Positions 25,748 to 34,118 of a stretch of DNA of 64,000 nt are shown piece by piece. Both the position numbers and the translations under genes were made by a program. The first letter of the stretch is position 1, and each line of letters begins with the position of its first letter. Source of the DNA: CAWBUW01 sp963792075 (GTDB lineage Bacteria; Chloroflexota; Anaerolineae; Anaerolineales; UBA4823); contig CAWBUW010000007.1 of the NCBI GenBank assembly GCA_963792075.1, forward strand, positions 434,001 to 498,000, written 5' to 3'. Below the pieces are notes generated by a model. It saw nothing but the letters and a program-made list of their open reading frames with translations. It did no database searches and was not told the DNA's origin.

Positions 25748-26326
25748 TTACGCCTCAGGCGCGGCAGCGCTGTCTTTCTCCAGCGGGTGGACCAGGGCGT
25801 AGTAGATATTCCGGCCGCGCCGCTCACCCCGGATCAGGTTTGCCTCGCGCAGCACGCGTAAATGGTGCGAGACCGTCGATTGGGCAGTGTTGAGCTGCTC
25901 GACCAATTCTTCGACGGTTGATTCGCTTTTCGCCAGCAGCTTGACGATTTGCAAACGGGTTTCATCCGCCAGGCCGCTGAACATTTTGGCGACATCTGCT
26001 GCATCTGACTGGGCTGGCTCAGGCGAGTAAACGAACTCGTCCATGACCTGGCAGCAGGCCTGCCAGGGGCTGGTATCGTCTGGCCTGCGCATCACCTGGA
26101 CCAGGCGCGGGCCGCAGCCTTCGCCAGTCAGCACCAATTCCAACTGCCGTGTTCCGCTCTCGCTGCTGGTGAACAGGCGGGCCAGCTTGAGCAGGAATTC
26201 CTGTTGGGCAGCCGGCGGCATTTCTGCGAACAGCTTTTCCACAAAAGACAGACGCTGCTCCTGGCTGGCATTTTCCAGGGCTTTTTCGGTTAACCGGTCC
26301 AATAGTTTCATCGAGAGATCATCCAT
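25748..26326 (-). CDS. ArsR-family metalloregulator with Cys-containing N-terminal extension
   Basis: The 192-residue protein has a C-terminal ArsR winged helix (about 100-180; 'GLADETRLQIVKLLAKSESTVEELVEQLNTAQSTVSHHLRVLREANLI') and an unusual N-terminal region of about 95 residues. The usual ELCVC-type site is missing from the helix ('STVEELVEQL'). Instead, Cys residues are in GEGCGPRL and WQACCQVM, just before the winged helix, and may bind As(III). It is divergent from arsM, so it likely represses arsM and itself. GTG 26329 is an alternative start; ATG 26326 has GGTAGG upstream. Confidence 0.85.
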   Translation of the reverse strand: MDDLSMKLLDRLTEKALENASQEQRLSFVEKLFAEMPPAAQQEFLLKLARLFTSSESGTRQLELVLTGEGCGPRLVQVMRRPDDTSPWQACCQVMDEFVYSPEPAQSDAADVAKMFSGLADETRLQIVKLLAKSESTVEELVEQLNTAQSTVSHHLRVLREANLIRGERRGRNIYYALVHPLEKDSAAAPEA

Positions 26327-26365
26327 CACGCCCTACCTATCTAATATTTTCGATCTATGCGGCAT

Positions 26366-26394
26366 ATGCTATCAGAAGGCCGCCAAAATGTCAA
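26366..26394 (-). promoter_or_regulatory. Candidate arsR promoter
   Basis: On the minus strand TTGACA (26394-26389) and TAGCAT (26371-26366) are 17 bases apart, about 40 bases before the arsR start. Confidence 0.55.
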
Positions 26395-26444
26395 GCCAAA
26401 ACCCTGTTAGAGCGACTATTATAGATATAATACCCTAATACCCC

Positions 26445-26472
26445 TTGACTAATCCACAATAATGGATATAAT
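26445..26472 (+). promoter_or_regulatory. Candidate arsM promoter
   Basis: TTGACT (26445-26450) and TATAAT (26467-26472) are 16 bases apart. A short palindrome CGATA-A-TATCG lies just downstream (near 26484-26494) and ATTATA-GA-TATAAT lies upstream (near 26418-26431). Either could be the ArsR operator. A degraded relative of the 18-base hairpin of copy A lies in the leader at about 26505-26555. Confidence 0.55.
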
Positions 26473-26591
26473 AACCATATAATCGATAATATCGGATACG
26501 TTGTTGTGGTGTGCTGGTTTGCAATCCGAAAGCTTGCAAGCAAATCCATCACAATAAAATCTCAACCATTTCAACAGAAGGAGCTTTCAAA

Positions 26592-27485
26592 ATGTCTACT
26601 CTCCCCAAGCAAGAATCCCCCGCTGATGTTCGCAAGCAGGTACGCCAACGCTATGGCCAGATTGCGGCGGACTTCCAAGGCCGGGCTCAGAAAGGTTGTT
26701 GTTCCAGCGGTGCCTCCTCGGTGGATTTCATCTATGAGACGCCAGAAGTGGGCAGTCTGCCGGAGGAGGTGACCGGCCTGTCGTTAGGCTGTGGCGACCC
26801 AATCACGCTGGCGGCCTTGCAGCCTGGCCAGGTCGTCATGGATTTAGGCGCCGGGGGCGGGATCGACTGCTTCCTGGCTGCCAGGAAGGTCGGTGAAAGC
26901 GGGCACGTGATCGGCGTGGATATGACTGCCGAAATGATCGAGAAAGCCCGCGCCAACCAGGCACGAGTTGGTCTGCCGAACGTCGAGTTCCGCCTGGGCG
27001 AGATCGAGCACCTGCCGGCAGGCGACGCCAGCGTGGACGTGATCATCTCAAACTGTGTGATCAACCTCAGCCCTGACAAAGCCCAGGTGTTCCGCGAGGC
27101 TTACCGGGTACTCAAGCCGGGCGGCCGGTTGGCCGTGAGCGACATCGTCACCCGCGGCCCTCTGCCGGAAGAGCTCCGGCAGAGCCTGGAGGCCTGGGCC
27201 GGCTGCCTGGGAGGTGCCATCGACATCAAATCCTACCGAAGCGCTCTCGAAGCTGCTGGTTTCACCGAGGTCAGCATTACCCCTGTGCTGGTAGACCCGC
27301 AACTTAAAGATGATTTCCTCAATGACCTGGGCATTAAAGAAGAGATCAAAGATGGCCAACCAGAGCTGGTCATCCAGAAAGGGACTGAGACCAAAGTGAT
27401 TGCGCTTGGCTCGCTTAACGATACCGCAGAGCCTGGTGACATTGCCTTCAGCGCTAAAATCTCGGCCCGCAAGCCGGTAGCCTGA
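26592..27485 (+). CDS. arsM: Arsenite S-adenosylmethionine methyltransferase
   Basis: The 297-residue enzyme methylates As(III) using S-adenosylmethionine. The SAM motif is VVMDLGAGGGID (about 81-92). The conserved cysteines that bind arsenite are candidates at C36/C37 (KGCCSSG), C155 (SNCVINLSPDK) and C205 (AGCLGG). ATG 26592 has AAGGAG eight bases upstream; the longer frame back to 26511 adds 27 unlikely residues. It is divergent from an ArsR regulator, giving a minimal arsenic methylation unit without an efflux pump. A MITE-like element follows its stop. Confidence 0.94.
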   Translation: MSTLPKQESPADVRKQVRQRYGQIAADFQGRAQKGCCSSGASSVDFIYETPEVGSLPEEVTGLSLGCGDPITLAALQPGQVVMDLGAGGGIDCFLAARKVGESGHVIGVDMTAEMIEKARANQARVGLPNVEFRLGEIEHLPAGDASVDVIISNCVINLSPDKAQVFREAYRVLKPGGRLAVSDIVTRGPLPEELRQSLEAWAGCLGGAIDIKSYRSALEAAGFTEVSITPVLVDPQLKDDFLNDLGIKEEIKDGQPELVIQKGTETKVIALGSLNDTAEPGDIAFSAKISARKPVA

Positions 27486-27501
27486 CCCCTGCCTTACCTA
27501 C

Positions 27502-27616
27502 GGGCTGTTCAAAAAGAAACAAAGGAAGAAAATTAATACGTACCTGTGGGGGGGTGCTTAGCACCACCCCCACAGGTACGTATATTTTCTCCTTGTTTTC
27601 GTCTTTTTGGACAGCC
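27502..27616. mobile_element. MITE-like element copy C, both terminal repeats intact
   Basis: The 115-base element runs from GGGCTGTTCAAAAAG (27502) to CTTTTTGGACAGCC (ending 27616). Its core hairpin starts ATACGTACCTGTGGGGG at 27536 and closes near 27582, with one bulged base. The left half matches copy B almost exactly. Flanks CTTACCT and AGGTAAG extend the inverted pairing outside the terminal repeats. It lies between convergent arsM and hutH. No coding capacity. Confidence 0.65.
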
Positions 27617-27638
27617 TCCAGGTAAGCAATCGCTCCCT

Positions 27639-29162
27639 TTATTCCAAACTGCCGACCTCGGCCTCCACAGCCTCCAGTATCTCGCCTGATTTGACCAGGG
27701 CTTTCATCGCGTTGTGATCTACGTGCAGCGGGCGGTCCACATCCAGGTGAGCCACATGCTTGCGCACCACCTCGCGCGCCTTCCGCACACCTTTGCCAGG
27801 TGTAAATTCTCGAAAATCCAGCGCCTGGGCAGCAGCCATAAACTCGATCCCCAAGATGCCATAGGCGTTATCCAGGATTTGGCCGTTCTTGAGCGCCGTG
27901 TTCATGCCCATCGAGACGAAATCTTCCTGGTCAGCCGCGGCCGGGATCGATTGGATGCTGGCCGGCATGCACAGGATGCGCTGCTCGACGATCATCATAT
28001 CCGCCGTGTATTGGCTGAGCATCATCCCGGAGAACATGCCCGCCCCTTTGGTCAGGAATTCGGGCAGACCCGCGCTCAAGGCCGGGTTGGTCAGGCGATT
28101 CAAACGCCGCTCGGAGAGCACACATACCATGGTGATCGCCGCGCCCGCCAGGTCCATTGGCAGGCTGACCGGCGACCCCTGGAAATTTGCCCCGGTCAGG
28201 GTCAGCTTAAATTCCGGCAGGAAGATCGGGTTGTCGCCCACCCCATTCAGCTCGATCTCCACCTGGGAGCGGGCATAGGCCAGCGCATCATGCGCCGCGC
28301 CGATCACCTGTGGCGAGGAGCGCATCGAGTAGGCGTCCTGCACCTTAGTTTTTACCTTGCCGGTGGCCAGGTCTGAGCCCGCGATGCACTTCAGGATCGC
28401 TTTGGCCGAGCGCACCGACCCCTTGAAGCCGCGCACCTCGTGCAGGCGCGAGTCATAGGGTTTAAGATTGGCCAGCAGCGCCTCCAGGCTCATGGCGCAG
28501 GCAATCTCCGCTTGTTTGAGCCAGCGGTTCATATCATACAGGTGCAGCGCGCTCATCGCCGTCAGCAAGTTCGAGCCGTTGATCGCGGCCAGGCCATCGC
28601 GTGCCTGCAAGCCGGGGATGGGAATGCCCGCTCGTTCCATAGCGGCTTTCCCGGGCAGCCGCTCACCCTGGTAAAAAGCCTCGCCCTCGCCCATCAGCAG
28701 CAGCGCGATCTGCGACATCGGCGCCAGGTCCCCGCTCGCTCCCACCGACCCCTTCTGGCAAACTACCGGCGTCACACCCTGGTTCAACATCTCCACATAA
28801 GTCAGCGTGATCTCGGGCCGGCAGCCTGAATTGCCGTGTGCGTGCACGTTGATCCGTCCGGCCATGGCCGCGCGCACCTGCTCTAGCGGCACCGGGTCGC
28901 CAATCCCGGCGGCGTGGTTGTAGACGAGGTAGCGCTGGAACTGCTGCACCTCATCGTCGTTCAACACACGCTCTGAGAACTCGCCAATCCCGGTATTGAC
29001 CCCGTACATGATCTCGTGCGCCTGTACTTTCTGTTCGACCATAGCCCGGCAGACTTTGATCCGCTCAAGCGCCTCTGGAGCCAGCGCCGCCTTTTCGCCG
29101 TCACGAGCAATGCGTACCAGCTTTTCGAGAGTCAGGCTCGAGCCATCCAGGGTGATTGTCAT
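27639..29162 (-). CDS. hutH: Histidine ammonia-lyase
   Basis: The 507-residue enzyme converts histidine to urocanate and ammonia. The MIO cofactor triad Ala-Ser-Gly is at 142-144 in GSVGASGDLAP. Tyr53 (YGVNTGIG), His83 (YNHAAG) and the Glu of ADQEDFVSMG match residues used by histidine lyases rather than phenylalanine lyases. AAGGAG precedes the ATG. No hutU, hutI or hutG gene is nearby, so the rest of the pathway would lie elsewhere, or the enzyme could act on another aromatic amino acid. A 15-base hairpin lies just upstream of its start. Confidence 0.92.
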   Translation of the reverse strand: MTITLDGSSLTLEKLVRIARDGEKAALAPEALERIKVCRAMVEQKVQAHEIMYGVNTGIGEFSERVLNDDEVQQFQRYLVYNHAAGIGDPVPLEQVRAAMAGRINVHAHGNSGCRPEITLTYVEMLNQGVTPVVCQKGSVGASGDLAPMSQIALLLMGEGEAFYQGERLPGKAAMERAGIPIPGLQARDGLAAINGSNLLTAMSALHLYDMNRWLKQAEIACAMSLEALLANLKPYDSRLHEVRGFKGSVRSAKAILKCIAGSDLATGKVKTKVQDAYSMRSSPQVIGAAHDALAYARSQVEIELNGVGDNPIFLPEFKLTLTGANFQGSPVSLPMDLAGAAITMVCVLSERRLNRLTNPALSAGLPEFLTKGAGMFSGMMLSQYTADMMIVEQRILCMPASIQSIPAAADQEDFVSMGMNTALKNGQILDNAYGILGIEFMAAAQALDFREFTPGKGVRKAREVVRKHVAHLDVDRPLHVDHNAMKALVKSGEILEAVEAEVGSLE

Positions 29163-29186
29163 ATTCCATTCTCCTTGTTTGAATTG

Positions 29187-29219
29187 AGTCTCTAAAGGTT
29201 TCCAAAACCTTTAGAGACT
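29187..29219. repeat. Perfect 15-base hairpin upstream of hutH
   Basis: AGTCTCTAAAGGTTT (29187-29201) pairs perfectly with 29205-29219 around the loop CCA. It lies between the end of the ABC membrane gene (29273) and the hutH start (29162), both on the minus strand. It may end the upstream transcript. Confidence 0.6.
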
Positions 29220-29272
29220 GTTTTGATTGCAGCGCTGGGGTTAAGTTTAACACATTTTCGATGTCTATCCGT

Positions 29273-30895
29273 TTACTCCATGTGCTGTAGACGGCGGCTG
29301 GCGAGCTGCCAGAAGGCCAGCGCCAGCAGTCCTGCCAGGGCAGCCGCGGCCAGGCTCCCAACCGGCCCGAATTGGTTGAGCCAGAACCATAAACCCAACG
29401 GCAAGGCCAGACACAAGATGGCCAGCAGCCCACCCACTGAGCTGACCTGCGGTGCGCTGCCGTTGAGCAGCATGTCCGATTGGGCCTGACGGAGTAAATC
29501 GAAAGCGGTTGCTAAAGATATTGAGGCGCTCAGAAACAGCACCAACAATGCTGCGGACAGGCGTACCGATACCGGCCAGGCTCTACTTGCCAGCGCCAGA
29601 GTAACCCAACCTAACATAACTACGAACGCCCAGGGTAGCGCCAATTCTGCCACCAGCAGCCGCCTGCTGGAAAATGGCAGCAGGCGCAGGAGACTCCAAT
29701 GGGCCATATCTTTTTGCAACCGGGTTGTAACACGCTGCCCGACCATAACTGCACAAATCGCCAGCGCCAGGCCGCGCGCACCCGGATCGGATACAAGAAA
29801 TACACCCCAATAGACGGCGAACAGACTCAACCAGCCCCAAACTTCCGACAGGCGGAAGGCGCGGCTGGATTGCAGCGCGTCTTTCCATCCCAGCATCCAC
29901 GAGCCGGGCCGGACTGGCAGAAGGCTGGGAGGTCGCCCACTGCCTAAGCGGTGGGTTAAGGCAATATGGAGCGCCAGCTCACTCTGACCATAGCGCTGCG
30001 CAGTTTCGACCATTTCTTTTTGTGTGGTTTCCTGGGCTGCACGGCTCAGATTCAGATTGGCCCCGGCCCAGGCCAGGGCTACCAGCCCCAGTCCGCTCCA
30101 TGCCAACCCGGCCAGCAAGCCTAAAGCCAGCGGAGCGACGCCGAAGGCGGCGCGGATTGGGAGAGCTAAAGGCCACAATACCACCTGCCAGAATGGCTGG
30201 TCCAGTCCGCCCAACCCCTGGCGGATCAAAATGTAGGCCAATCCCACCACTATTACCGCGATACCCAAGCGTGCCGCGCCTGGCTGCCAGCTTGGTTGGC
30301 GGTCGCGTTGCAAGCGCAGCGCACCGGCCGCCCACACCAGCGCCATCAGACCGAATTGCACCAGCGCAATCACCAGCAGCGCTTGTATCCCGGCTGTGAT
30401 GTAAGCGGGCAAATCCGCGATGCTGACCTTGTGTTCCAGGCGGTAATCCACCAGTGCAATGCTCAAGGTCACTGCACCAGCCCAGAACGGCGCGGCCGGT
30501 TCAAACCAATCGCCCAGGAACCAGGCCAGCGCCACTGCACTGCCCGGTACCGGCGCCTGGCAGATCAGGTAGGCGTCGTTTTCGGAGAAGACGAAAGGGC
30601 TGCTGCGGGTGGCTTGCCAGAGCTGGTACAATCCCCAGCTCAGCAGCACCAGGGAGCTCAGTGCAGCGGCTGCCTGGTCGACCGGTGAGACACCCAGCGC
30701 TTTCAACAAAGTCATGGCAGGGCCGGCGAACAAGCTGAAAATTGCAAAGAACCAGCCGCTCCAGAAAATGCCGGCGTAAACCAGGTATATCCGTTGGCTC
30801 AGCGAGTGATCGTGCGGGTCATAACCAATCAGCGCCAACCACCAGGCCAGTTTGCGGGCGATCTGGCGCGAGCGCACCATCCAGACGGCTCGCAC
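29273..30895 (-). CDS. Large membrane protein of an ABC exporter
   Basis: The 540-residue protein has roughly 12-14 hydrophobic helices and no strong family match that I recognise. It starts one base after the stop of the ABC ATPase gene, at GTG 30895 or ATG 30880, so the two are coupled. The size and pairing fit a fused or double-length ABC-2 type permease. The cytoplasmic stretch 'RAAQETTQKEMVETAQRYGQSELALHIALTHRLGSGRPPSLLPVRPGSWMLGWKDALQSSR' splits it into two halves of six or more helices. Substrate unknown. Confidence 0.65.
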   Translation of the reverse strand: MRAVWMVRSRQIARKLAWWLALIGYDPHDHSLSQRIYLVYAGIFWSGWFFAIFSLFAGPAMTLLKALGVSPVDQAAAALSSLVLLSWGLYQLWQATRSSPFVFSENDAYLICQAPVPGSAVALAWFLGDWFEPAAPFWAGAVTLSIALVDYRLEHKVSIADLPAYITAGIQALLVIALVQFGLMALVWAAGALRLQRDRQPSWQPGAARLGIAVIVVGLAYILIRQGLGGLDQPFWQVVLWPLALPIRAAFGVAPLALGLLAGLAWSGLGLVALAWAGANLNLSRAAQETTQKEMVETAQRYGQSELALHIALTHRLGSGRPPSLLPVRPGSWMLGWKDALQSSRAFRLSEVWGWLSLFAVYWGVFLVSDPGARGLALAICAVMVGQRVTTRLQKDMAHWSLLRLLPFSSRRLLVAELALPWAFVVMLGWVTLALASRAWPVSVRLSAALLVLFLSASISLATAFDLLRQAQSDMLLNGSAPQVSSVGGLLAILCLALPLGLWFWLNQFGPVGSLAAAALAGLLALAFWQLASRRLQHME

Positions 30896-30896
30896 T

Positions 30897-31550
30897 TTAG
30901 ACAGCCTCTAATTGACCGCTGTGCAGCCCTAGATGGCGATCGGCGATGCTGTGGGCAATTTCGGGGTTGTGGGTGGAGAACAGGATGCCTACTCCCTGGG
31001 TGCGCAGAGCATCCAGGCGGGCAAGTAGCAGCGTCGTGCTTTCGCTATCCAAGGCTGAGGTCGGCTCGTCCAAAAGCAACACCTTGAACGGGCGGATCAG
31101 CGCCATCAGCAGCCCTAACTTGAGACGCATGCCCCGCGAATAATTGTGCGGGTACAGATTGCGCGCTTCCCACAGATCAAATTCTCGCAAAAGGGCTTCT
31201 GCCCGTTCGGAGAAGCCCTCCCCAGCAGCGTGTGCCAGGGCGATGAATTGCAAATGCTCCCATGCGGTCAGCTCGGTGTAGAAGCGCGGCACATCTGGCA
31301 CGAAAGCCAAGTGACGTTTCGCCTGGCTTTCTTCAGCATACAAGTCATAGCCAGCGATGGATACGCTGCCAGTACTGGGTCGCAGCAGGCCGCTCAGGCA
31401 GTGCAGCAGGGTGGTCTTCCCGGCACCGTTGGGTCCGGTAAGCACCACGACCTGCCCTTCATTCAAGGTCAAGTCAACCGGCGCCAGGGCCTGGAATTTT
31501 CCGTAACTGCGGCTGATTTCCAGTGCGCACAATGGGGAATGTTCAGACAT
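30897..31550 (-). CDS. ABC transporter ATP-binding protein
   Basis: The 217-residue minimal nucleotide-binding protein has Walker A GPNGAGKTTL (about 38-47), a signature-like 'NYSRGMRLKLGLLMAL' where the usual LSGGQ is replaced by YSRGM, and Walker B VLLLDEPTSALD. The YSRGM form is known in ABC-2 exporters of the CcmA/NatA type. It is followed by the large membrane protein gene, its probable channel. It lies just after the gene for the membrane partner of the HAO-like cytochrome (12 bases), so all four genes may share one transcript. Confidence 0.9.
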   Translation of the reverse strand: MSEHSPLCALEISRSYGKFQALAPVDLTLNEGQVVVLTGPNGAGKTTLLHCLSGLLRPSTGSVSIAGYDLYAEESQAKRHLAFVPDVPRFYTELTAWEHLQFIALAHAAGEGFSERAEALLREFDLWEARNLYPHNYSRGMRLKLGLLMALIRPFKVLLLDEPTSALDSESTTLLLARLDALRTQGVGILFSTHNPEIAHSIADRHLGLHSGQLEAV

Positions 31551-31561
31551 AGGTATAAAAT

Positions 31562-32470
31562 TTATACTCTTTTTGCCCTTTCATCCGGATCCAGGAGCAC
31601 CAGCACACCCAGGGTGGCCATGTCAGCGTACAAGAGGGGAGCCAGGATGGGTGCACCGCGGAGAAAGCGCTCGCCAATGATCGCATTTTCACTGCTCAGG
31701 TTCGTCAAAATATGCAGCACAGCTCCCAAAGTGCCAACGAGGATGATGGCAATCATGGCGCTGAGATAGACCCAAATATCGACGCGCGTCGGTTTCTTTA
31801 TGAAGCCGATGAAGAGCGCGACAATGGTGCCCAACACGCCGGCTGCTGTGGGAACCCAAAGCCAGGGATTGGAGAAATTGGTGCGGGCATGGTCCAGCAC
31901 GCTGCTGATCAGGGTGGCGAGCATCCCCAGGCTGACCAGGAAAAAGTAGCCGCTGGTCTTGCTGTAGGGCAGTTGTAGCCGGAAGTTGTCGGTCAGGACG
32001 AGTTCGCCGCTGTCCACCGAGGATTCCATCCAGATAGCGCTAAGACCGATCAAGCCGACCAGGGCAAAGGTGAGGGGGGCTAATAATGGCGGTGCCCAGA
32101 TAGCCAGGCTGACGTTGGCCTGTTGGCCTGCCTCAGCAAAGGGTTGAAAAGCACGATGGAGATGGAAATACGCGCCCAGCAGCCCCATCCCAATGCTGGA
32201 TAGCAGGGTTGGGACCGCAATCCAGATCGACAGCGGGCGATTTCGCAGCGAAATTACCCCGGCCAGCCCGAGCAAAACGGCGGCAATCGGACCAAAGATA
32301 ATGGGGATCCACTCATTGACAAGGATGGTGCCGCTGATGCTGTGCGCCAGGTAAATTTCAAGGGCCAGCATCAACTCATTGAACGCTGCCATGAGCATGA
32401 AGAACTGGTCTCGGCTAAAAGGGATGCGCAGCCGTCTTATGGCAGGGATTGCGATTGCAAGGGGGTACAT
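31562..32470 (-). CDS. Polytopic membrane protein next to HAO-like cytochrome
   Basis: I cannot assign this 302-residue protein to a family. About eight hydrophobic helices are visible and it lacks a signal peptide and any CxxCH. Several His residues lie near or within helices (YLAHSISG, YFHLHRAF, VLDHARTN, AVLHILTN), which could bind haem or quinone, but this is speculative. It begins 12 bases after the octaheme cytochrome gene. That placement resembles membrane quinol-oxidising partners such as NrfD or NrfH, whose sequence signatures I do not see. It may link the cytochrome to the quinone pool. Confidence 0.6.
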   Translation of the reverse strand: MYPLAIAIPAIRRLRIPFSRDQFFMLMAAFNELMLALEIYLAHSISGTILVNEWIPIIFGPIAAVLLGLAGVISLRNRPLSIWIAVPTLLSSIGMGLLGAYFHLHRAFQPFAEAGQQANVSLAIWAPPLLAPLTFALVGLIGLSAIWMESSVDSGELVLTDNFRLQLPYSKTSGYFFLVSLGMLATLISSVLDHARTNFSNPWLWVPTAAGVLGTIVALFIGFIKKPTRVDIWVYLSAMIAIILVGTLGAVLHILTNLSSENAIIGERFLRGAPILAPLLYADMATLGVLVLLDPDERAKRV

Positions 32471-32482
32471 CTTTGCCAGCCT

Positions 32483-33778
32483 CTAAGGTTTAGGGGCCGG
32501 GGCAGGCGCAGCGGCAGCATCCAGTTTCTGGGCGGTCATTTCACGCAGCTCCGCCAGCTTGCTCAACATTTCGTAAGCGCCATGCCACTGTGTGTAATCC
32601 GCCCCTTGCATCCACATGCCGAACTTAGCCGTGCGGCCATAATAGTGCCAGTTATCGAAATAAGCGAAATCGAGCGGCTCATCGAAGGGAGCATCCGTCA
32701 GCAAGCCCTGATCCTTCAGCGGCTGGATGATGGTATCTGCTTCTGTAACACGCTCGTTAATGGCGTCCACACCTTTGTCGGCGTCTGCATAAAATGCATC
32801 GATGAAGTTTTTATTATGGCATTCGAAACAGACACTTTGCATGCGCACTTTGTTATCCTGCCAGGATGGACGGCGTGTGCTGACCTGTGCAGCCAGGAAC
32901 CAGGTCAGGCGGTCACCCACATCGTGCGTGGTAGAGGTACCGCCAAATCCGCTCATATGGCAGATGGCGCAAGTAGCGGCCGGGAAGTCTTTCGATGTCA
33001 ATGTCCCAGGATCGGCGTCCCAATTCCAGGTGTTACCCATCGTGGCATAAGCAACCCCGTGCGCCGATTCCTGGTAGATCTCCCATTGGGGATGATCGGG
33101 CCCAATGTGGCAGTTGTTGCACGTCTCGGGCCGGCGTGCTTGTTCCAGGCTGAACTCATGCCGCAAATGGCATTTTTGGCACTGGCCTACGGAGCCATCG
33201 GCGGCTGGCTTGCCCACGTTATGGCAGCTTTCGCAGGCAAAGCGGGTCACTGCCGGGCCCTCTAGGACATAAATTGCATTGCGCGCTTTGGCAGGGTCAA
33301 AATTCCCTTCGGGCACGGCCTGGAACTGGGCCATCTGCTCAGGCGAGAGATCCTTGCTGCCCACGACTGCCACGTAGGCTGGTATGGCATGGCGGCTGCT
33401 CTCAAACTGGGCTACTTCTTGCTCGTGGCATTTCTGGCACATCGCTGGCGTTGGAGAGCCCAGAACGTAAGCGCCCTCATGCTCTGCTGCCCCTGGATAA
33501 TCTGCATTTACCACGTGACAGTCTGAACAACTAACTTTTGCCCCCGCCATCGTACTGTGGCCATATTGGTCCACGATACCGGGCGTGGCATTCTTGTGAC
33601 AAGCCACGCACTTATCAGCGCTGTTTACCAGAACGTTCACCTGGCCTACTTCGGAAGGCTGCCCGGCCTTGCCTATCGTCTGGACAACCAGCGCAAAACC
33701 AAGCACGACGATGACGACCAGCAAGCTTCCAATGAGCAAGCGGCTGGCACTAAACAGAGAGGAGGATTTGTCGGTCAT
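32483..33778 (-). CDS. Octaheme cytochrome c of the hydroxylamine oxidoreductase family
   Basis: The 431-residue protein has one N-terminal membrane anchor (about 14-34) and then eight CxxCH motifs at 57, 84, 114, 182, 200, 220, 270 and 317. After haem six, 'GPDHPQWEIYQESAHG' matches the conserved HAO signature. HAO relatives either oxidise hydroxylamine or hydrazine or, without the cross-linked Tyr, reduce nitrite or hydroxylamine. I cannot locate the cross-link Tyr with confidence, so direction is open. The protein should face outside, anchored to the membrane. AGGAG lies six bases before the ATG. It heads an operon with an uncharacterised membrane protein. Confidence 0.88.
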   Translation of the reverse strand: MTDKSSSLFSASRLLIGSLLVVIVVLGFALVVQTIGKAGQPSEVGQVNVLVNSADKCVACHKNATPGIVDQYGHSTMAGAKVSCSDCHVVNADYPGAAEHEGAYVLGSPTPAMCQKCHEQEVAQFESSRHAIPAYVAVVGSKDLSPEQMAQFQAVPEGNFDPAKARNAIYVLEGPAVTRFACESCHNVGKPAADGSVGQCQKCHLRHEFSLEQARRPETCNNCHIGPDHPQWEIYQESAHGVAYATMGNTWNWDADPGTLTSKDFPAATCAICHMSGFGGTSTTHDVGDRLTWFLAAQVSTRRPSWQDNKVRMQSVCFECHNKNFIDAFYADADKGVDAINERVTEADTIIQPLKDQGLLTDAPFDEPLDFAYFDNWHYYGRTAKFGMWMQGADYTQWHGAYEMLSKLAELREMTAQKLDAAAAPAPAPKP

Positions 33779-34118
33779 AGTATCTCCTAATGAGATGAAA
33801 GAAGATCGGTGGCCAAGCGGATTAACAACTTCTCATATATTCTATAATGAATATGAGTTTTGATCAAATGATAACGGACCGGAGAAGTTGGGGGTTTCCT
33901 CCACACCTCTCCACCTCTTCTCCACATTATCTGCATATTCGCCTGATATCATCTTGTTATCGTTGTGTTGGGCATTCTACCGGGTGCACTAAAAGGTTTT
34001 TGTTGGTGTGTGTGCGGACGGCGTACGCCGCCCGCACACACACCAACAAATCCAACAACTTTTGAGCACTCCCATTCTGCCCAAGGCAGCAATTGATTGA
34101 TCATGAGGAGACAAAGTA
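33779..34118. other. Divergent intergenic region between HAO-like and efflux operons
   Basis: This 340-base stretch holds no gene that I can support. On the minus strand a weak promoter-like TATAGAAT lies near 33845-33852, upstream of the cytochrome gene. A short pyrimidine-rich stretch (33895-33930) follows the string GAAGTTGGGGGTTTC, which also occurs at the hairpin near 53.93 kb. A 52-base near-perfect palindrome occupies 33999-34050. GAGGAG before ATG 34119 is the ribosome-binding site of the efflux adaptor gene. Confidence 0.6.
33999..34050. repeat. 52-base near-perfect palindrome
   Basis: The two 26-base arms differ from perfect symmetry at a single pair (A34018 against C34031). The centre is GGCGTACGCC with no loop, so it could extrude as a cruciform. 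The outer arm is TTTGTTGGTGTGTGTGCGG. It lies about 70 bases upstream of the efflux adaptor gene. Confidence 0.75.

Noticed and set aside
20880..27616. Possible CRISPR array because of repeated palindromes
   Set aside because: Repeats are few, far apart and differ in length; there are no regular spacers and no cas genes.
27714..28376. Plus-strand open frame opposite hutH (220 codons)
   Set aside because: Antisense shadow of a clear histidine ammonia-lyase gene.
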